Source of the DNA: Candidatus Aminicenantes bacterium
Lineage (GTDB): Bacteria > Acidobacteriota > Aminicenantia > UBA2199
Reading direction: 5' to 3'
DNA length: 37,002 nt
Assembly: GCA_011049425.1 (NCBI GenBank)
Contig: DSBM01000083.1
Span: forward strand, 1 to 37,002
Part shown: in pieces, positions 1 to 8,600 of the stretch
How the letters are laid out: the number at the start of each line of letters is the position of its first letter
Numbering within the stretch: the first letter of the stretch is position 1
Program-made: the position numbers and the translations under genes
The notes under the pieces: generated by a model
Databases searched by the model: none
Seen by the model: the letters and a program-made list of their open reading frames with translations, nothing else
Told to the model about the DNA's origin: nothing

Positions 1-2
1 AG

Positions 3-22
3 GGGCGGTTCGCGAACCGCCC
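3..22. repeat. Perfect 20-bp palindrome, REP-like
   Basis: Positions 3-12 (GGGCGGTTCG) are followed at once by their exact reverse complement at 13-22. The DNA can form a 10-bp stem, although with no free loop the innermost pairs would open. G-rich/C-rich palindromes of this style are scattered between genes in many bacterial genomes. It lies at the window edge, so flanking parts of a longer element may be cut off. It could also be the terminator of a gene to the left, but no T-tract follows on either side. Confidence 0.6.
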
Positions 23-410
23 GTACACTGTCTCCTGCCACCTTATTTCAAATCCCAAATTCTAAATCCCAAACAAATTCAAATGACCCAAATCCAAATG
101 ATCCAAAAAAAAAGCGTTACGGTTTCCCTTGCCAATCGCCCCTGGCCACCAGCCCTTTGGGCCTTGAATAAAGAATAAGGAAGAAAGAATAAAAAGGCTC
201 GAGTGCTGCATGATGATCTTGAAAGATCTCCAGGATGCACTCGGAATGAACTGCTTGGGGTCTTGAAAGAACTTGTAGAAGGCAGAAAGTAGAAAAAAGC
301 ATAAACAGGGTTTTTTCCTTATTTTTATTTCGACTTTCGACTTTTATCTTTTCACTTTCCCCGTTTGACTCCCTGACGAACAGGGCGTAAAGTGAAACTT
401 GGAGGTATTC
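23..410. other. Gene-free leader region with degenerate repeats
   Basis: No convincing gene is seen here; the open frames present are low in complexity. From about 47 to 115 the plus strand is almost free of G and is built of imperfect CAAAT/AAATCC units. Positions 32-45 are the exact reverse complement of 28097-28110. Positions 277-302 (AGAAGGCAGAAAGTAGAAAA...) closely match 28217-28251. Positions 329-357 carry repeated GACTTTC/ACTTTTC units that recur at 28261-28282. A nested hairpin lies at 200-243. No promoter for the downstream gene could be chosen with confidence. Confidence 0.6.
200..243. other. Nested inverted repeat, possible structured element
   Basis: The outer arms are CGAGTGC (200-206) and GCACTCG (237-243). 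The inner arms are GATCT (215-219) and AGATC (224-228) around a TGAA loop. The 8-base stretches between inner and outer stems do not pair well, so the fold would be two stems separated by an internal loop. It is about 170 bases upstream of the CGGC-domain gene. Its function is unknown. Confidence 0.35.
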
Positions 411-851
411 ATGCGCATCGGCATCATTATTTGTGGACGTTACCAGACCTGCGGCGGCGGCAAATGCCTGCGCGCCATGCGGGAACGGGTCGGCGGTTTT
501 GCCGTTTACCCCGCCGAAGAATCCCTTGAACTGGTCGGATATTCCTATTGCGGTGATTGCCCCGGCGGCAACGTAGAATACGTCCCCGAGGAGATGAAAC
601 GCAACGGCGCCGAAGCCATCCACCTGGCCACGGGCCTGGTGGTTGGATATCCCCCCTGCCCGCGCCTGCGCCAGTTTAAGCAGTTCATCGAGGCCCGCTA
701 CGAACTTCCCGTGGTGGTGGGCACCCATCCCATTCCGGAAAAGTACATGAAGATCCATGAAAAACTGCCCTTCTGGAAAGCCATGAACATGGATGAACTC
801 GCGGGTCCCCTGATGCAGGAGGACCCTGAAATCCAGGCCGCCTATAACTGA
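411..851 (+). CDS. CGGC-domain protein (putative metal binding)
   Basis: This is a 146-residue cytosolic protein of the CGGC-domain family, small cysteine-rich proteins thought to bind metal but without an established reaction. Conserved-looking cysteines are Cys8, Cys14 and Cys19 in an N-terminal CGRYQTCGGGKC segment, Cys47 and Cys50 in CGDCPGG (the position of the family's CGGC signature), and Cys83 in YPPCPR. There is no signal peptide or membrane segment. The ATG at 411 is chosen because GGAGG sits at 401-405; a TTG at 399 would put the ribosome site inside the gene. It appears monocistronic: 150 bases separate it from the tricorn gene. Family assignment is fairly sure, the biochemical role is not. 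Confidence 0.75.
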   Translation: MRIGIIICGRYQTCGGGKCLRAMRERVGGFAVYPAEESLELVGYSYCGDCPGGNVEYVPEEMKRNGAEAIHLATGLVVGYPPCPRLRQFKQFIEARYELPVVVGTHPIPEKYMKIHEKLPFWKAMNMDELAGPLMQEDPEIQAAYN

Positions 852-930
852 CTCAAAGACAGCGCTGACACTTTACTGCGAACTTTCGAAAATCCGCTTC
901 ATTCCGCAACCTGAACCAACCCGGCCGCTC

Positions 931-951
931 CCCGTATAGAGAATATTCGGG
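931..951. other. Small hairpin between genes
   Basis: CCCG-T-ATA (931-938) can pair with TAT-T-CGGG (944-951) around a 5-base loop, with one T-T mismatch. It lies between the CGGC-domain gene and the tricorn gene. No T-run follows, so it is not a classical intrinsic terminator. It may simply affect mRNA stability. Confidence 0.3.
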
Positions 952-1001
952 CCGCGCAGCCGTTACCGGCAAAACGGATCCAATAACCCCCAGGAGGATG
1001 C

Positions 1002-2963
1002 ATGAAACAATTTATCACTGCCATACTGGTATTCACGCTGGCCGTTTACCTGGCCGCTGAAGACAAAGAAGCGCGATTGCTGCGCACCCCCGACATCAAC
1101 GGGGATCGCATCGTGTTCGCATACGCCGGCGACATCTGGACCGTGCCGGCTGCGGGGGGCAACGCCCGACGCCTCACATCCCACGAGGGCATGGAGATTT
1201 TTCCGCGCATCTCACCGGATGGCAAGTGGATCGCATTTTCCGGCGAGTACTCCGGCTCACGCCAGGTGTACGTGATTCCCGCCGACGGCGGCACGCCCCG
1301 GCAACTCACCTGGTACAACGACGTGGGAATCATGCCTCCGCGCGGCGGTTTCGACCACATCGTGCTGGATTGGACACCCGACAGCCGCCGTATCCTGGTC
1401 CGGGCCAACCGCACCCCCTACGGCAAGCGCATGGGCAAATACTTCCTGGTCAGCGTGGAGGGAGGATTGGAAACACCATTGTCCATCCCGGAAAGCGGCT
1501 TTGGTTCTTTTTCTCCGGATGGACGACAAATCGTTTACACTCCCATCTCGCGCGAATTCCGCACCTGGAAGCGCACCAGGGGCGGCCGCGCCCAGGATAT
1601 CTGGATCTACAACTTGGAAAAGGACTCGGCCCGGCGCCTGACCACATTTGCGGGAACGGACCAGCATCCCTACTGGTTCGGCAATACCATCTACTTCACC
1701 AGTGACCGCAATCTAAGGCTGAACTGGTACGCCCACGACCTGGAAAGCGGCAATACCCGCGAGGTCACCCGCTTCAGCGACAACGACGTATTGTGGCCCT
1801 CCGGCCACAACGGCTTGCTGGCATTTGAGAAGGGCGGACGCATTCATGTCCTGGATACCGCCACTGAAGAAACCCGGGCCGTTTCCGTACGCATTGCCTC
1901 GGATCGACCGCAAACCCTGCCCCGGTTCCGCAATGTCGCTGAATTCGTGTCGCGATTCGGCTACGCCATCTCTCCATCCGGCAAACGGGCGGTTTTCGAC
2001 GCCCGCGGAGATATTTATACCGTGCCCGCGGAAAAAGGCATCACCTATAACCTGACACGTTCCCAGGGTGTGCGGGAAATGTTTCCCGCCTGGTCTCCGG
2101 ATGGAAAAGCCATCGCCTGTATATCGGACCGCACCGGAGATTACGAGATCTTCCTGCTTGATCCGGCTGCCAAAACCCCGCCGCGCCAGTTGACCCGCGA
2201 CCACAAAGTGTGGAAATACCCGCCTTCCTGGTCGCCCGACGGCGCCAGCCTGCTGTTCGCGGACATGAACCGCAAGCTTCAATTGCTTGATGTGGCTTCG
2301 GGTAAAATCACCATAGTGGACCAGGGCGAGCGTGGAGATATTACAGATTGCGCCTGGTCACCCGACGGCAAGTGGATCGCGTATTCCAAGAGCGGTGACA
2401 ATTTTTTGGATTCCCTCTACGTTTACTCTGTGGAAAAGCAAACAAGCCATTTGCTGTTTCATGATGGTTTTGACAACTACGCGCCCGAATTCTCCGCCTG
2501 TGGTCGCTACCTGTTTTTTGTTTCCAAGCGCGATTTCCGCATGAATTTTTCCAACTACGAATTTGATTTCATCTACAACCGGGCGGAACGCATCTATGCC
2601 GTCCCCCTGACCACGGATACCCCGCCCCTGTTCCCGCCGCAAAACGACCGTGAAGTAGATCCGCACCAAAAGAAAGCGTCTGAAGGCAAAAAAAAACCAG
2701 CGAAAAAGCGGAAACGCGCATTGAATTCAACCACCTGGCGGACCGGGTGGTGGTCCTGCCGCTGGATGCCGACAACTACCGGGGCCTGGTGGCCCTTGAA
2801 AACGCGCTGCTCTATACCAAAGGCGACGAATTATTCCATTTTGACCTCGAAAAAAAGCAGGCCAAGGCGGTGCTTAAAGGCATCCAGGGATACGATGTCA
2901 GCCGCGACGGCAAAAAGCTTTTGTACCGGGCAGCCGGCCGGGGTTACGGCATCGTGGAGGTGA
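1002..2963 (+). CDS. Exported tricorn protease, N-terminal part (frameshifted)
   Basis: This is the front part of a tricorn-type peptidase, which in the archaeal prototype trims peptides left by other proteases. AGGAGG at 992-997 precedes the ATG at 1002. Residues 1-20 form a signal peptide, so the enzyme should act outside the cytoplasm. Beta-propeller repeats follow, with many SPDGK-type blades (SPDGKWIAFSG, WSPDGKAIACIS, WSPDGKWIAYS) to about residue 540. A lysine-rich linker (about 556-570) contains an A9 tract at 2688-2696. Past it this frame yields tryptophan-rich sequence unlike the family and stops at 2963. The frame one base back continues the tricorn sequence from about 2697. A single -1 shift would give a protein of about 1083 residues, close to the usual length (about 1070). 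Real coding in this frame therefore probably ends near 2697. Confidence 0.8.
   Translation: MKQFITAILVFTLAVYLAAEDKEARLLRTPDINGDRIVFAYAGDIWTVPAAGGNARRLTSHEGMEIFPRISPDGKWIAFSGEYSGSRQVYVIPADGGTPRQLTWYNDVGIMPPRGGFDHIVLDWTPDSRRILVRANRTPYGKRMGKYFLVSVEGGLETPLSIPESGFGSFSPDGRQIVYTPISREFRTWKRTRGGRAQDIWIYNLEKDSARRLTTFAGTDQHPYWFGNTIYFTSDRNLRLNWYAHDLESGNTREVTRFSDNDVLWPSGHNGLLAFEKGGRIHVLDTATEETRAVSVRIASDRPQTLPRFRNVAEFVSRFGYAISPSGKRAVFDARGDIYTVPAEKGITYNLTRSQGVREMFPAWSPDGKAIACISDRTGDYEIFLLDPAAKTPPRQLTRDHKVWKYPPSWSPDGASLLFADMNRKLQLLDVASGKITIVDQGERGDITDCAWSPDGKWIAYSKSGDNFLDSLYVYSVEKQTSHLLFHDGFDNYAPEFSACGRYLFFVSKRDFRMNFSNYEFDFIYNRAERIYAVPLTTDTPPLFPPQNDREVDPHQKKASEGKKKPAKKRKRALNSTTWRTGWWSCRWMPTTTGAWWPLKTRCSIPKATNYSILTSKKSRPRRCLKASRDTMSAATAKSFCTGQPAGVTASWR
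2688..2696 (+). other. A9 tract at the tricorn frame change
   Basis: Nine consecutive A residues fall in frame as AAA AAA AAA after GGC. The sequence needed for a full-length tricorn protease moves to the -1 frame here. A-AAA-AAA is a classical slippery string and A9 is long enough for RNA-polymerase slippage. A small GCG-GAAA-CGC hairpin (2708-2717) and a 6-bp hairpin (2730-2735 with 2746-2751) follow downstream. A one-base homopolymer undercall in the assembly is the simplest alternative. Confidence 0.6.
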
Positions 2964-4252
2964 AACCGGGACAGAAAAAAGGCGCCGGAAAACTGAACCT
3001 GGAACACCTCAGCATGAAGATTGATCCCCGCAAAGAGTGGCGCCAGACCTTTAACGAGGGCTGGCGCATTTTCCGGGACTGGTTCTACGTGCGCAACATG
3101 CACGGCGTGGACTGGGAAGCAATCCGAGAGAAATACGCTCTCCTGCTGGAACACGTGGCCCATCGCGCCGATCTGGACTATATTTTCGGTGAGATGGTGG
3201 GAGAGCTGAATGCCGGCCACACCTATGTGAACTGGGGGGATTTCAAGCGCGTAAAACGGGTGGATACCGGCCTGCTGGGGGCCGTACTTGCGGCTGATGA
3301 AAAAGCCGGACACTACCGCATCCAGCACATCTTTGCGGGTGAAAACTGGAACGAAGAGACCCGCTCCCCTCTGACCGAGCAGGGCGTGGATATCCGTGAA
3401 GGGGATTACATCATCCGCCTGAACGGTTCCGATGTCAGCCTCAACGACAATCCCTACGCCTTTCTGGAAAATACCGCGGGCCAACGCGTGGAGATCACCG
3501 TTAAAGCCGACCTCAAAGACAAGGATGCCCGCACGTTCTGGATCCGCCCCGTGGTTTCCGAGATCCGGCTCATGTACCTGGATTGGGTTCGTGAGCGCCG
3601 TGAGATGGTGGAACGCCTCTCGGGCGGACGCATCGGCTACATTCATGTGCCGGATACAGCCGTGGACGGCAACCGCGAGTTGTTCAAGGGATTGTACGCG
3701 TTGCGCCACAAGCAAGCCCTGATCATCGACGACCGTTACAACGGCGGCGGCTGGAGCCCGGGCAAGATGATAGAAGCGCTTTCCCGCAACGTGGTGAGTT
3801 ATTGGCACCGCCGCGACCTCAGGCTTCGCCCGGAACCTATGTACGCCCACGACGGCCCCAAGGTCATGCTCATCAACCACTACTCCTCCTCGGGAGGCGA
3901 CAACTTCCCCTACTGGTTTCGCAAACACAAGTTAGGTCCCCTGATCGGCACCCGCACCTGGGGCGGCCTGATCGGATACGGCTGGAGCCCGGGGCTGGTG
4001 GATGGCCCCAGTTTCGCGGTGCCCATGTCGGGAATCGTGGGCACCGACGGTGAGTGGGTGGTGGAAGGCGTGGGCATCCATCCCGATGTGGAAGTCTACG
4101 ACCGCCCGGATGCCGTGGCCAAGGGGAAAGATCCCAGCCTGGAAACCGCGGTGGAGTACCTGCTGAAAGAACTGAAAAAGAACCCTGTCGGGAAGGTAAC
4201 CAATCCTGAGGAGCCCGATCGTTCCGGTTGGTACGAAAAACAAATTCACTGA
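2747..4252 (+). CDS. Tricorn protease, C-terminal catalytic part
   Basis: This frame continues the protease begun at 1002. Tricorn-like coding starts by about 2697 (EFNHLADRVVVLPL), upstream of the first usable GTG at 2747, so the piece is probably not started on its own. In order it holds the end of the propeller, the helical core domain (WRIFRDWFYVRNMHG), a PDZ domain (GVDIREGDYIIRLNG) and an S41-type serine peptidase fold. By comparison with the archaeal enzyme, catalytic elements are the His in GELNAGHTY, the nucleophile Ser in HYSSSGGDNFP and the Glu in VVEGVGIHPD. The serine that precedes the catalytic His in the archaeal prototype is Gly here. No independent ribosome site is visible at 2747. 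If the A9 frameshift is real, this domain would be made only by slippage. Confidence 0.8.
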   Translation: MVVLPLDADNYRGLVALENALLYTKGDELFHFDLEKKQAKAVLKGIQGYDVSRDGKKLLYRAAGRGYGIVEVKPGQKKGAGKLNLEHLSMKIDPRKEWRQTFNEGWRIFRDWFYVRNMHGVDWEAIREKYALLLEHVAHRADLDYIFGEMVGELNAGHTYVNWGDFKRVKRVDTGLLGAVLAADEKAGHYRIQHIFAGENWNEETRSPLTEQGVDIREGDYIIRLNGSDVSLNDNPYAFLENTAGQRVEITVKADLKDKDARTFWIRPVVSEIRLMYLDWVRERREMVERLSGGRIGYIHVPDTAVDGNRELFKGLYALRHKQALIIDDRYNGGGWSPGKMIEALSRNVVSYWHRRDLRLRPEPMYAHDGPKVMLINHYSSSGGDNFPYWFRKHKLGPLIGTRTWGGLIGYGWSPGLVDGPSFAVPMSGIVGTDGEWVVEGVGIHPDVEVYDRPDAVAKGKDPSLETAVEYLLKELKKNPVGKVTNPEEPDRSGWYEKQIH

Positions 4253-4260
4253 AACACCTG

Positions 4261-4290
4261 CGGCGGCGGCGCATTCCCGCGTCGCCGCCG
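4261..4290 (+). terminator. GC-rich hairpin after the tricorn gene
   Basis: The arms 4261-4271 and 4280-4290 pair over 11 bp (GGCGGCGGCG against CGTCGCCGCC, with one G-T pair) around an 8-base loop. It starts 9 bases after the tricorn stop codon. There is no U-tract after the stem, so termination would be factor-dependent, or the stem protects the mRNA 3' end. Confidence 0.5.
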
Positions 4291-4307
4291 GATCTCCCCG
4301 CGGTGTT

Positions 4308-4324
4308 GTTACAATTATGTTACA
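4308..4324 (+). promoter_or_regulatory. GTTACA direct repeat, one helical turn apart
   Basis: GTTACA occurs at 4308-4313 and again at 4319-4324, an 11-base period that places both copies on the same DNA face. It lies 33 bases upstream of the candidate -10 of the efflux operon. That position suits an activator or repressor of the pump, but no regulator gene is adjacent and the site is short enough to be chance. Confidence 0.3.
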
Positions 4325-4356
4325 CTAAAAGCATAACCACGCAGGGTAAAATTTCG

Positions 4357-4362
4357 TATAAT
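4357..4362 (+). promoter_or_regulatory. Candidate -10 box of efflux operon
   Basis: A perfect TATAAT lies 47 bases before the adaptor start codon. No good -35 hexamer is seen at 16-18 bases upstream (the bases there read TAACCA), so if this promoter is used it may need an activator. Confidence 0.4.
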
Positions 4363-4409
4363 TCAGACGAAATCCCGGTGAAATGGAACTTTCCCCACGA
4401 GGAGTCAAT

Positions 4410-5621
4410 ATGAAGCGTGCGTTTATTGTGCCGGCCATCATGGTCCTGTTCTTTTCCGGTTGCGGAAAAGACAAAAACGAGGGTGGAAAAACTTCACCGC
4501 CGCAAGCCAAAAGTGAATCCGCCGCAAAATCCGGCGGCGAAAAAGCGCAAATGCCTTCGCGGCTGCAACAGGCGGTGAAAGAGGGGCGCATCTCCGAAGA
4601 ACAGGCCCGTCAGATCATGGCCCGCCGCGCCGGCGGGGGGGACAAACCGCTGGTGCGGCTGGGCACGGCGGCCCGTGGCGAGATCCGTACGCACCTGGTG
4701 CTAAACGGCACCGTGGAACCGGAGCGCAGCGTGGACGTTTATGCGCGTTTGTCTGCTTACGTGCAAGAGGTGGTGCGCGAAGAGGGCAACCGGGTACGGG
4801 AAAAAGACATCCTCGCCCGCCTGGATGACACCGAAATCCGCATCAGCCACCAGCAGGCCAAAATCCAGTTGGAGCAGGCGCGCCTGACCCTGGAAGAAGA
4901 AAAAAACAACCACCAGCGCAACCAGGAACTCAAGGAAAACGAACTGATCTCCGATATGGACTTCCAGGCATCTGAAGCACGCTACCGCCAGTCCCGCCTT
5001 GAATTCGAAAACAAAACGGAAAACTTCAAGAACCTTGAACTGCAATTGAATTACACGCGCATCCGCGCGCCGGTTTCCGGTTTCGTTACCCAGCGACTCA
5101 TTGAGGTGGGTGACCGGGTCACCGCCAACCAGCACGTGTACACAGTTGAGGACTTTTCTCCCCTTTTAATCCGGGTTTTCGTGCCCGCGGCGGACATCAA
5201 TAAGCTTCAGGCCGGCATGAATGCCGAGATCTCTTCCGACACCCTGCCGGGACGGACCTTTACCGGTCACATCAAGTTAATCAACCCCCGCATCGACGTG
5301 CAATCGGGCACGGTCAAGGTGACCATTGAAGTGAACGACTCCAGCCTCACCCTGAAGCCCGGCATGTTCGTGGAGGTCAACATCGTGACCCGCAGCCGTG
5401 AAGACGCTCTTGTCATCCCCCGCACCGCCGTACTCTACCAGCGCGACCAGGTACTGGTGTTTCGCTTTCGCGAAGGCAAGGCCGTTGCCGCTCCCGTAAG
5501 CGTGGGCGTCACTGAAGACGATCGTGTGGAGATCGTCGAGGGTCTGGAAGAGGGTGACACCATTATCATCCAGGGGGCGGAAATGTTGAAAGACGGTGTT
5601 GAGGTCAGCGTCCTCAAATGA
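4410..5621 (+). CDS. RND efflux periplasmic adaptor, lipoprotein
   Basis: This 403-residue membrane-fusion protein should bridge the inner-membrane RND pumps encoded next to an outer-membrane channel. The ATG at 4410 is chosen because GAGGAG (4399-4404) precedes it and the protein then begins with a lipoprotein signal ending in FFSG-Cys18. A charged linker follows (about 20-75). Next come the barrel-sandwich/lipoyl half-motif (VDVYARLSAYVQEVV), an alpha-helical hairpin (about 150-210), the second lipoyl half (YTRIRAPVSGFVTQR) and beta-barrel and membrane-proximal domains ending near VIVEG-type strands. Its stop overlaps the next start as ATGA, showing translational coupling. No TolC-like channel gene lies nearby. 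Substrates cannot be read from the sequence. Confidence 0.88.
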   Translation: MKRAFIVPAIMVLFFSGCGKDKNEGGKTSPPQAKSESAAKSGGEKAQMPSRLQQAVKEGRISEEQARQIMARRAGGGDKPLVRLGTAARGEIRTHLVLNGTVEPERSVDVYARLSAYVQEVVREEGNRVREKDILARLDDTEIRISHQQAKIQLEQARLTLEEEKNNHQRNQELKENELISDMDFQASEARYRQSRLEFENKTENFKNLELQLNYTRIRAPVSGFVTQRLIEVGDRVTANQHVYTVEDFSPLLIRVFVPAADINKLQAGMNAEISSDTLPGRTFTGHIKLINPRIDVQSGTVKVTIEVNDSSLTLKPGMFVEVNIVTRSREDALVIPRTAVLYQRDQVLVFRFREGKAVAAPVSVGVTEDDRVEIVEGLEEGDTIIIQGAEMLKDGVEVSVLK

Positions 5622-8600
5622 AAATCGTTCATTTCTCTCTTCGCCACCCGGTAACGGTGTTCATGTTCTCCGTGGCCGCCATAATCTTCGGCATGATCTC
5701 TTTCTCCCGCCTCAACCTCAATTTGCTACCCCACATTTCCTATCCGACCCTAACCATCAAAACCGAATACCCCGGGACGGCTCCGGCCGAGATCGAGCAC
5801 ATCATCACCAAACCCGTGGAAGAAGCCGTGGGCGTCGTGGACAACGTGGTCAATATCTCTTCCATCTCGCGGGCGGAAATGTCTGAAGTCACCGTGGAGT
5901 TCGCCTGGCACACCAACATGGACTTCGCCACCTTGAAAGTGCGGGAGAAACTGGACCTGCTCAATTTGCCGGTGGATGCCCGCAAGCCGGTGATCCTGCG
6001 CTACGATCCCAACACCGAGCCCATCGCCAAGTTGGGCATCACCGGAGAACCGGGATTGGGTCGCATCCGTTACCTGGCGGAAACCGACATCAAGCAGGCG
6101 ATTGAAAGCATTGAAGGCGTGGCTTCCTGTTCCATTTCCGGCGGTTTGGAAGACGAGATCCACATCGATCTGGATGAACGCCAACTCAGCCTGCTCAATA
6201 TCTCGGTCGCCCAGGTGGCCCAACGCCTGGCCCAGGAAAACGTCAACCTGTCTGCAGGGATTCTGAAACAGGAGGACAGCCAATACCTGGTGCGCACGGT
6301 CAACGAATTCAAGACCGTGGACGAGATCAACGAAATCATTATCGATAAACGCGACAACATTCCCATCAAACTGGGGAACCTGGCCAAAGTCTTCCGCGGA
6401 TACAAAGAGCGCAAAGTGATTTCCCGCATCAACGGCCGGGAATGCATTGAGGCGGCGGTATACCGTGCGGCGGACGCCAACACCGTCAAGGTGGCGGATG
6501 CCCTGACTGCCCGGCTGAAAAAAGTGGAAAACGACATCCTCAGCCCCCGCGGCCTGGAATACGAACTCATCACCAACCAGGCAAGGTTTATCAAGAGCAC
6601 AATCAACCAGGTGATCAACACCGCCATCATGGGCGGAATCCTGGCCATACTGGTGCTCCTCTACTTCCTGAAAAACCTGCGCACTACCATTATCATCGGC
6701 CTGGCCATTCCCATCTCCGTTATCATCACTTTTTTTCTCATGTTTTCTTTCGACATCACGCTCAACATCATCTCCCTGGGTGGGTTGGCCCTGGGCATCG
6801 GTATGCTGGTGGACAACTCTATCGTGGTACTGGAGTCCATCCAACGCCAACGCGAGCAGGGCAAAGACCTGTACAACGCGGCCCTGACCGGCGCGTCCGA
6901 AGTGGCCAGCGCCGTTACCGCCTCAACCTTTACCACGGTTGCGGTCTTTTTCCCTATTGTATTCGTGGAAGGTGTGGCCGGGCAATTGTTCCGCGACATG
7001 GCCCTGACGGTGACGTTTTCTCTGCTGGCCTCTCTGGTGGTGTCGTTGACCCTGGTGCCCATGCTGTATACCGCCTTGCGGCGAGAAGACTCGAAAGATC
7101 ACATCAACCGCCTTTTCCAGCGTGTTTTCCGTCCTCTGGACCGGGTGTATGAGCGGGCTTTTGCCTGGTACGGACGAATACAGAAACGCTCCCTGTCCCG
7201 GCGCCGCCTGATTCTGTTCACCGTACTCGGCATCTTTTTGTTGTCCATCACGGCCTTCAATTTCATGGGCCAGGAGTTGATCCCCGTGATTTCTCAGGGG
7301 GAATTCCTGGTCAACATCGAATTCACTCCGGGCACTTCGCTGGCGGAAAACACCGAAACCGTGTCCGGAATCACGCGCCGCCTGCAGGATTATTCCGAAG
7401 TGGAAAGCGTTTATGAACTGATGGGTAAAGGCTCCCGGGGCGGTATCTCTTTCCAGGAAGAAAGGGAAAACCTCTCCGAGCTCACCATCCGTCTCAAGCC
7501 GGGCATTCTGGGAAAAAGGGAAGAAGCAGTTATGAACCGGGTACGATCCGAGCTGGATTCCATGCGGGACCTGAAGATAAAAGTCTACCGTCCCCGCCTC
7601 TTCTCTTTCAAGGCGCCGCTGGAGGTGGTCATCTCCGGCAACGACCTGGACGAATTAAAACGGGTTTCGGACGAGCTTGTAGGGAAAATGCGCGGTATTG
7701 AAGGCCTGATCGACATCAAATCCTCCATGGAAGAAGGCTACCCCGAAGTGCAGATCCTGTTCAACCGCGCCGTGCTGGCCTCACAGAACATGACCATCAA
7801 CAGCGTGGGCGAACAGTTGCGGGACAAGATCGAAGGCAACGTGGCCACCCAATTTATTGAGAGTGACCGGGAAGTGGATATCCGGGTGCGCATTTCAGAA
7901 AACTTCCGCGACCAGGTGGAAAAGATCCGCCGCATCCACGTACGCAACGGCCTGGGGCTGAACGTCCCCCTGCGTGCCATCGCCGACGTGCGCATCAGCG
8001 AAGGCCCGGCGGAAATCCGCCGCATGCACCAGCAGAAGGCCGCGGTTGTGACCGCCAATATCTTTGGCATCGACCTGGAAAGCGCCTCTTCGCGCATCAT
8101 GAAAGCCGCGGAATCCATCAACCACCCGGATGACTGCCGCATCCGCCTGGCCGGCCAAAGTCAGGAACGTGACGTGGCTTTCCGTTCCATGGTGTTTGCC
8201 ATCCTGCTGGCGGTATTCCTCGTCTATCTGGTTATGGCATCTCAGTTCGAATCTTTCCGCAAACCCTTTATCATCATGTTTACCATTCCCCTGGGCATTA
8301 TCGGCGTGGTGGCGGCGGGCCTGATCGCGGGAATTTCCATTAATGTCATCGTGCTCATCGGTTTGGTTATCCTGTCGGGAATCATCGTCAACAACGCCAT
8401 CGTGCTGGTGGACTACACCAGCCAACTACAGTCCCGGGGCCTCTCCCGGCGTGAGGCCATCCTGCGGGCCGCCCGCGTTCGCTGGCGCCCCATCCTGATG
8501 ACCACCATTACCACGGTACTGGGCCTGCTGCCCATGGCTCTGGACACCCAAGAGGGCTTTGAAATCCGCATTCCCCTGGCCGTCACCCTGATCGGCGGAC

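Noticed and set aside
399-410. TTG start 12 bases upstream for the CGGC-domain gene
   Set aside because: It would bury the GGAGG ribosome site inside the coding sequence; ATG 411 is well spaced from it.
2831-3928. Long minus-strand open frame of 365 codons opposite the tricorn catalytic part
   Set aside because: The plus strand encodes a conserved peptidase over the whole length; the minus frame is a composition-driven shadow rich in His/Val/Gly with no recognisable domain.
4228-4413. Small plus-strand open frame of 61 codons after tricorn
   Set aside because: It spans the hairpin and promoter region, has no ribosome site and no recognisable protein features.
5750-6850. Minus-strand open frame of 366 codons opposite the first RND gene
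   Set aside because: Antisense shadow of conserved RND coding sequence; the translation has no known motif and no ribosome site.
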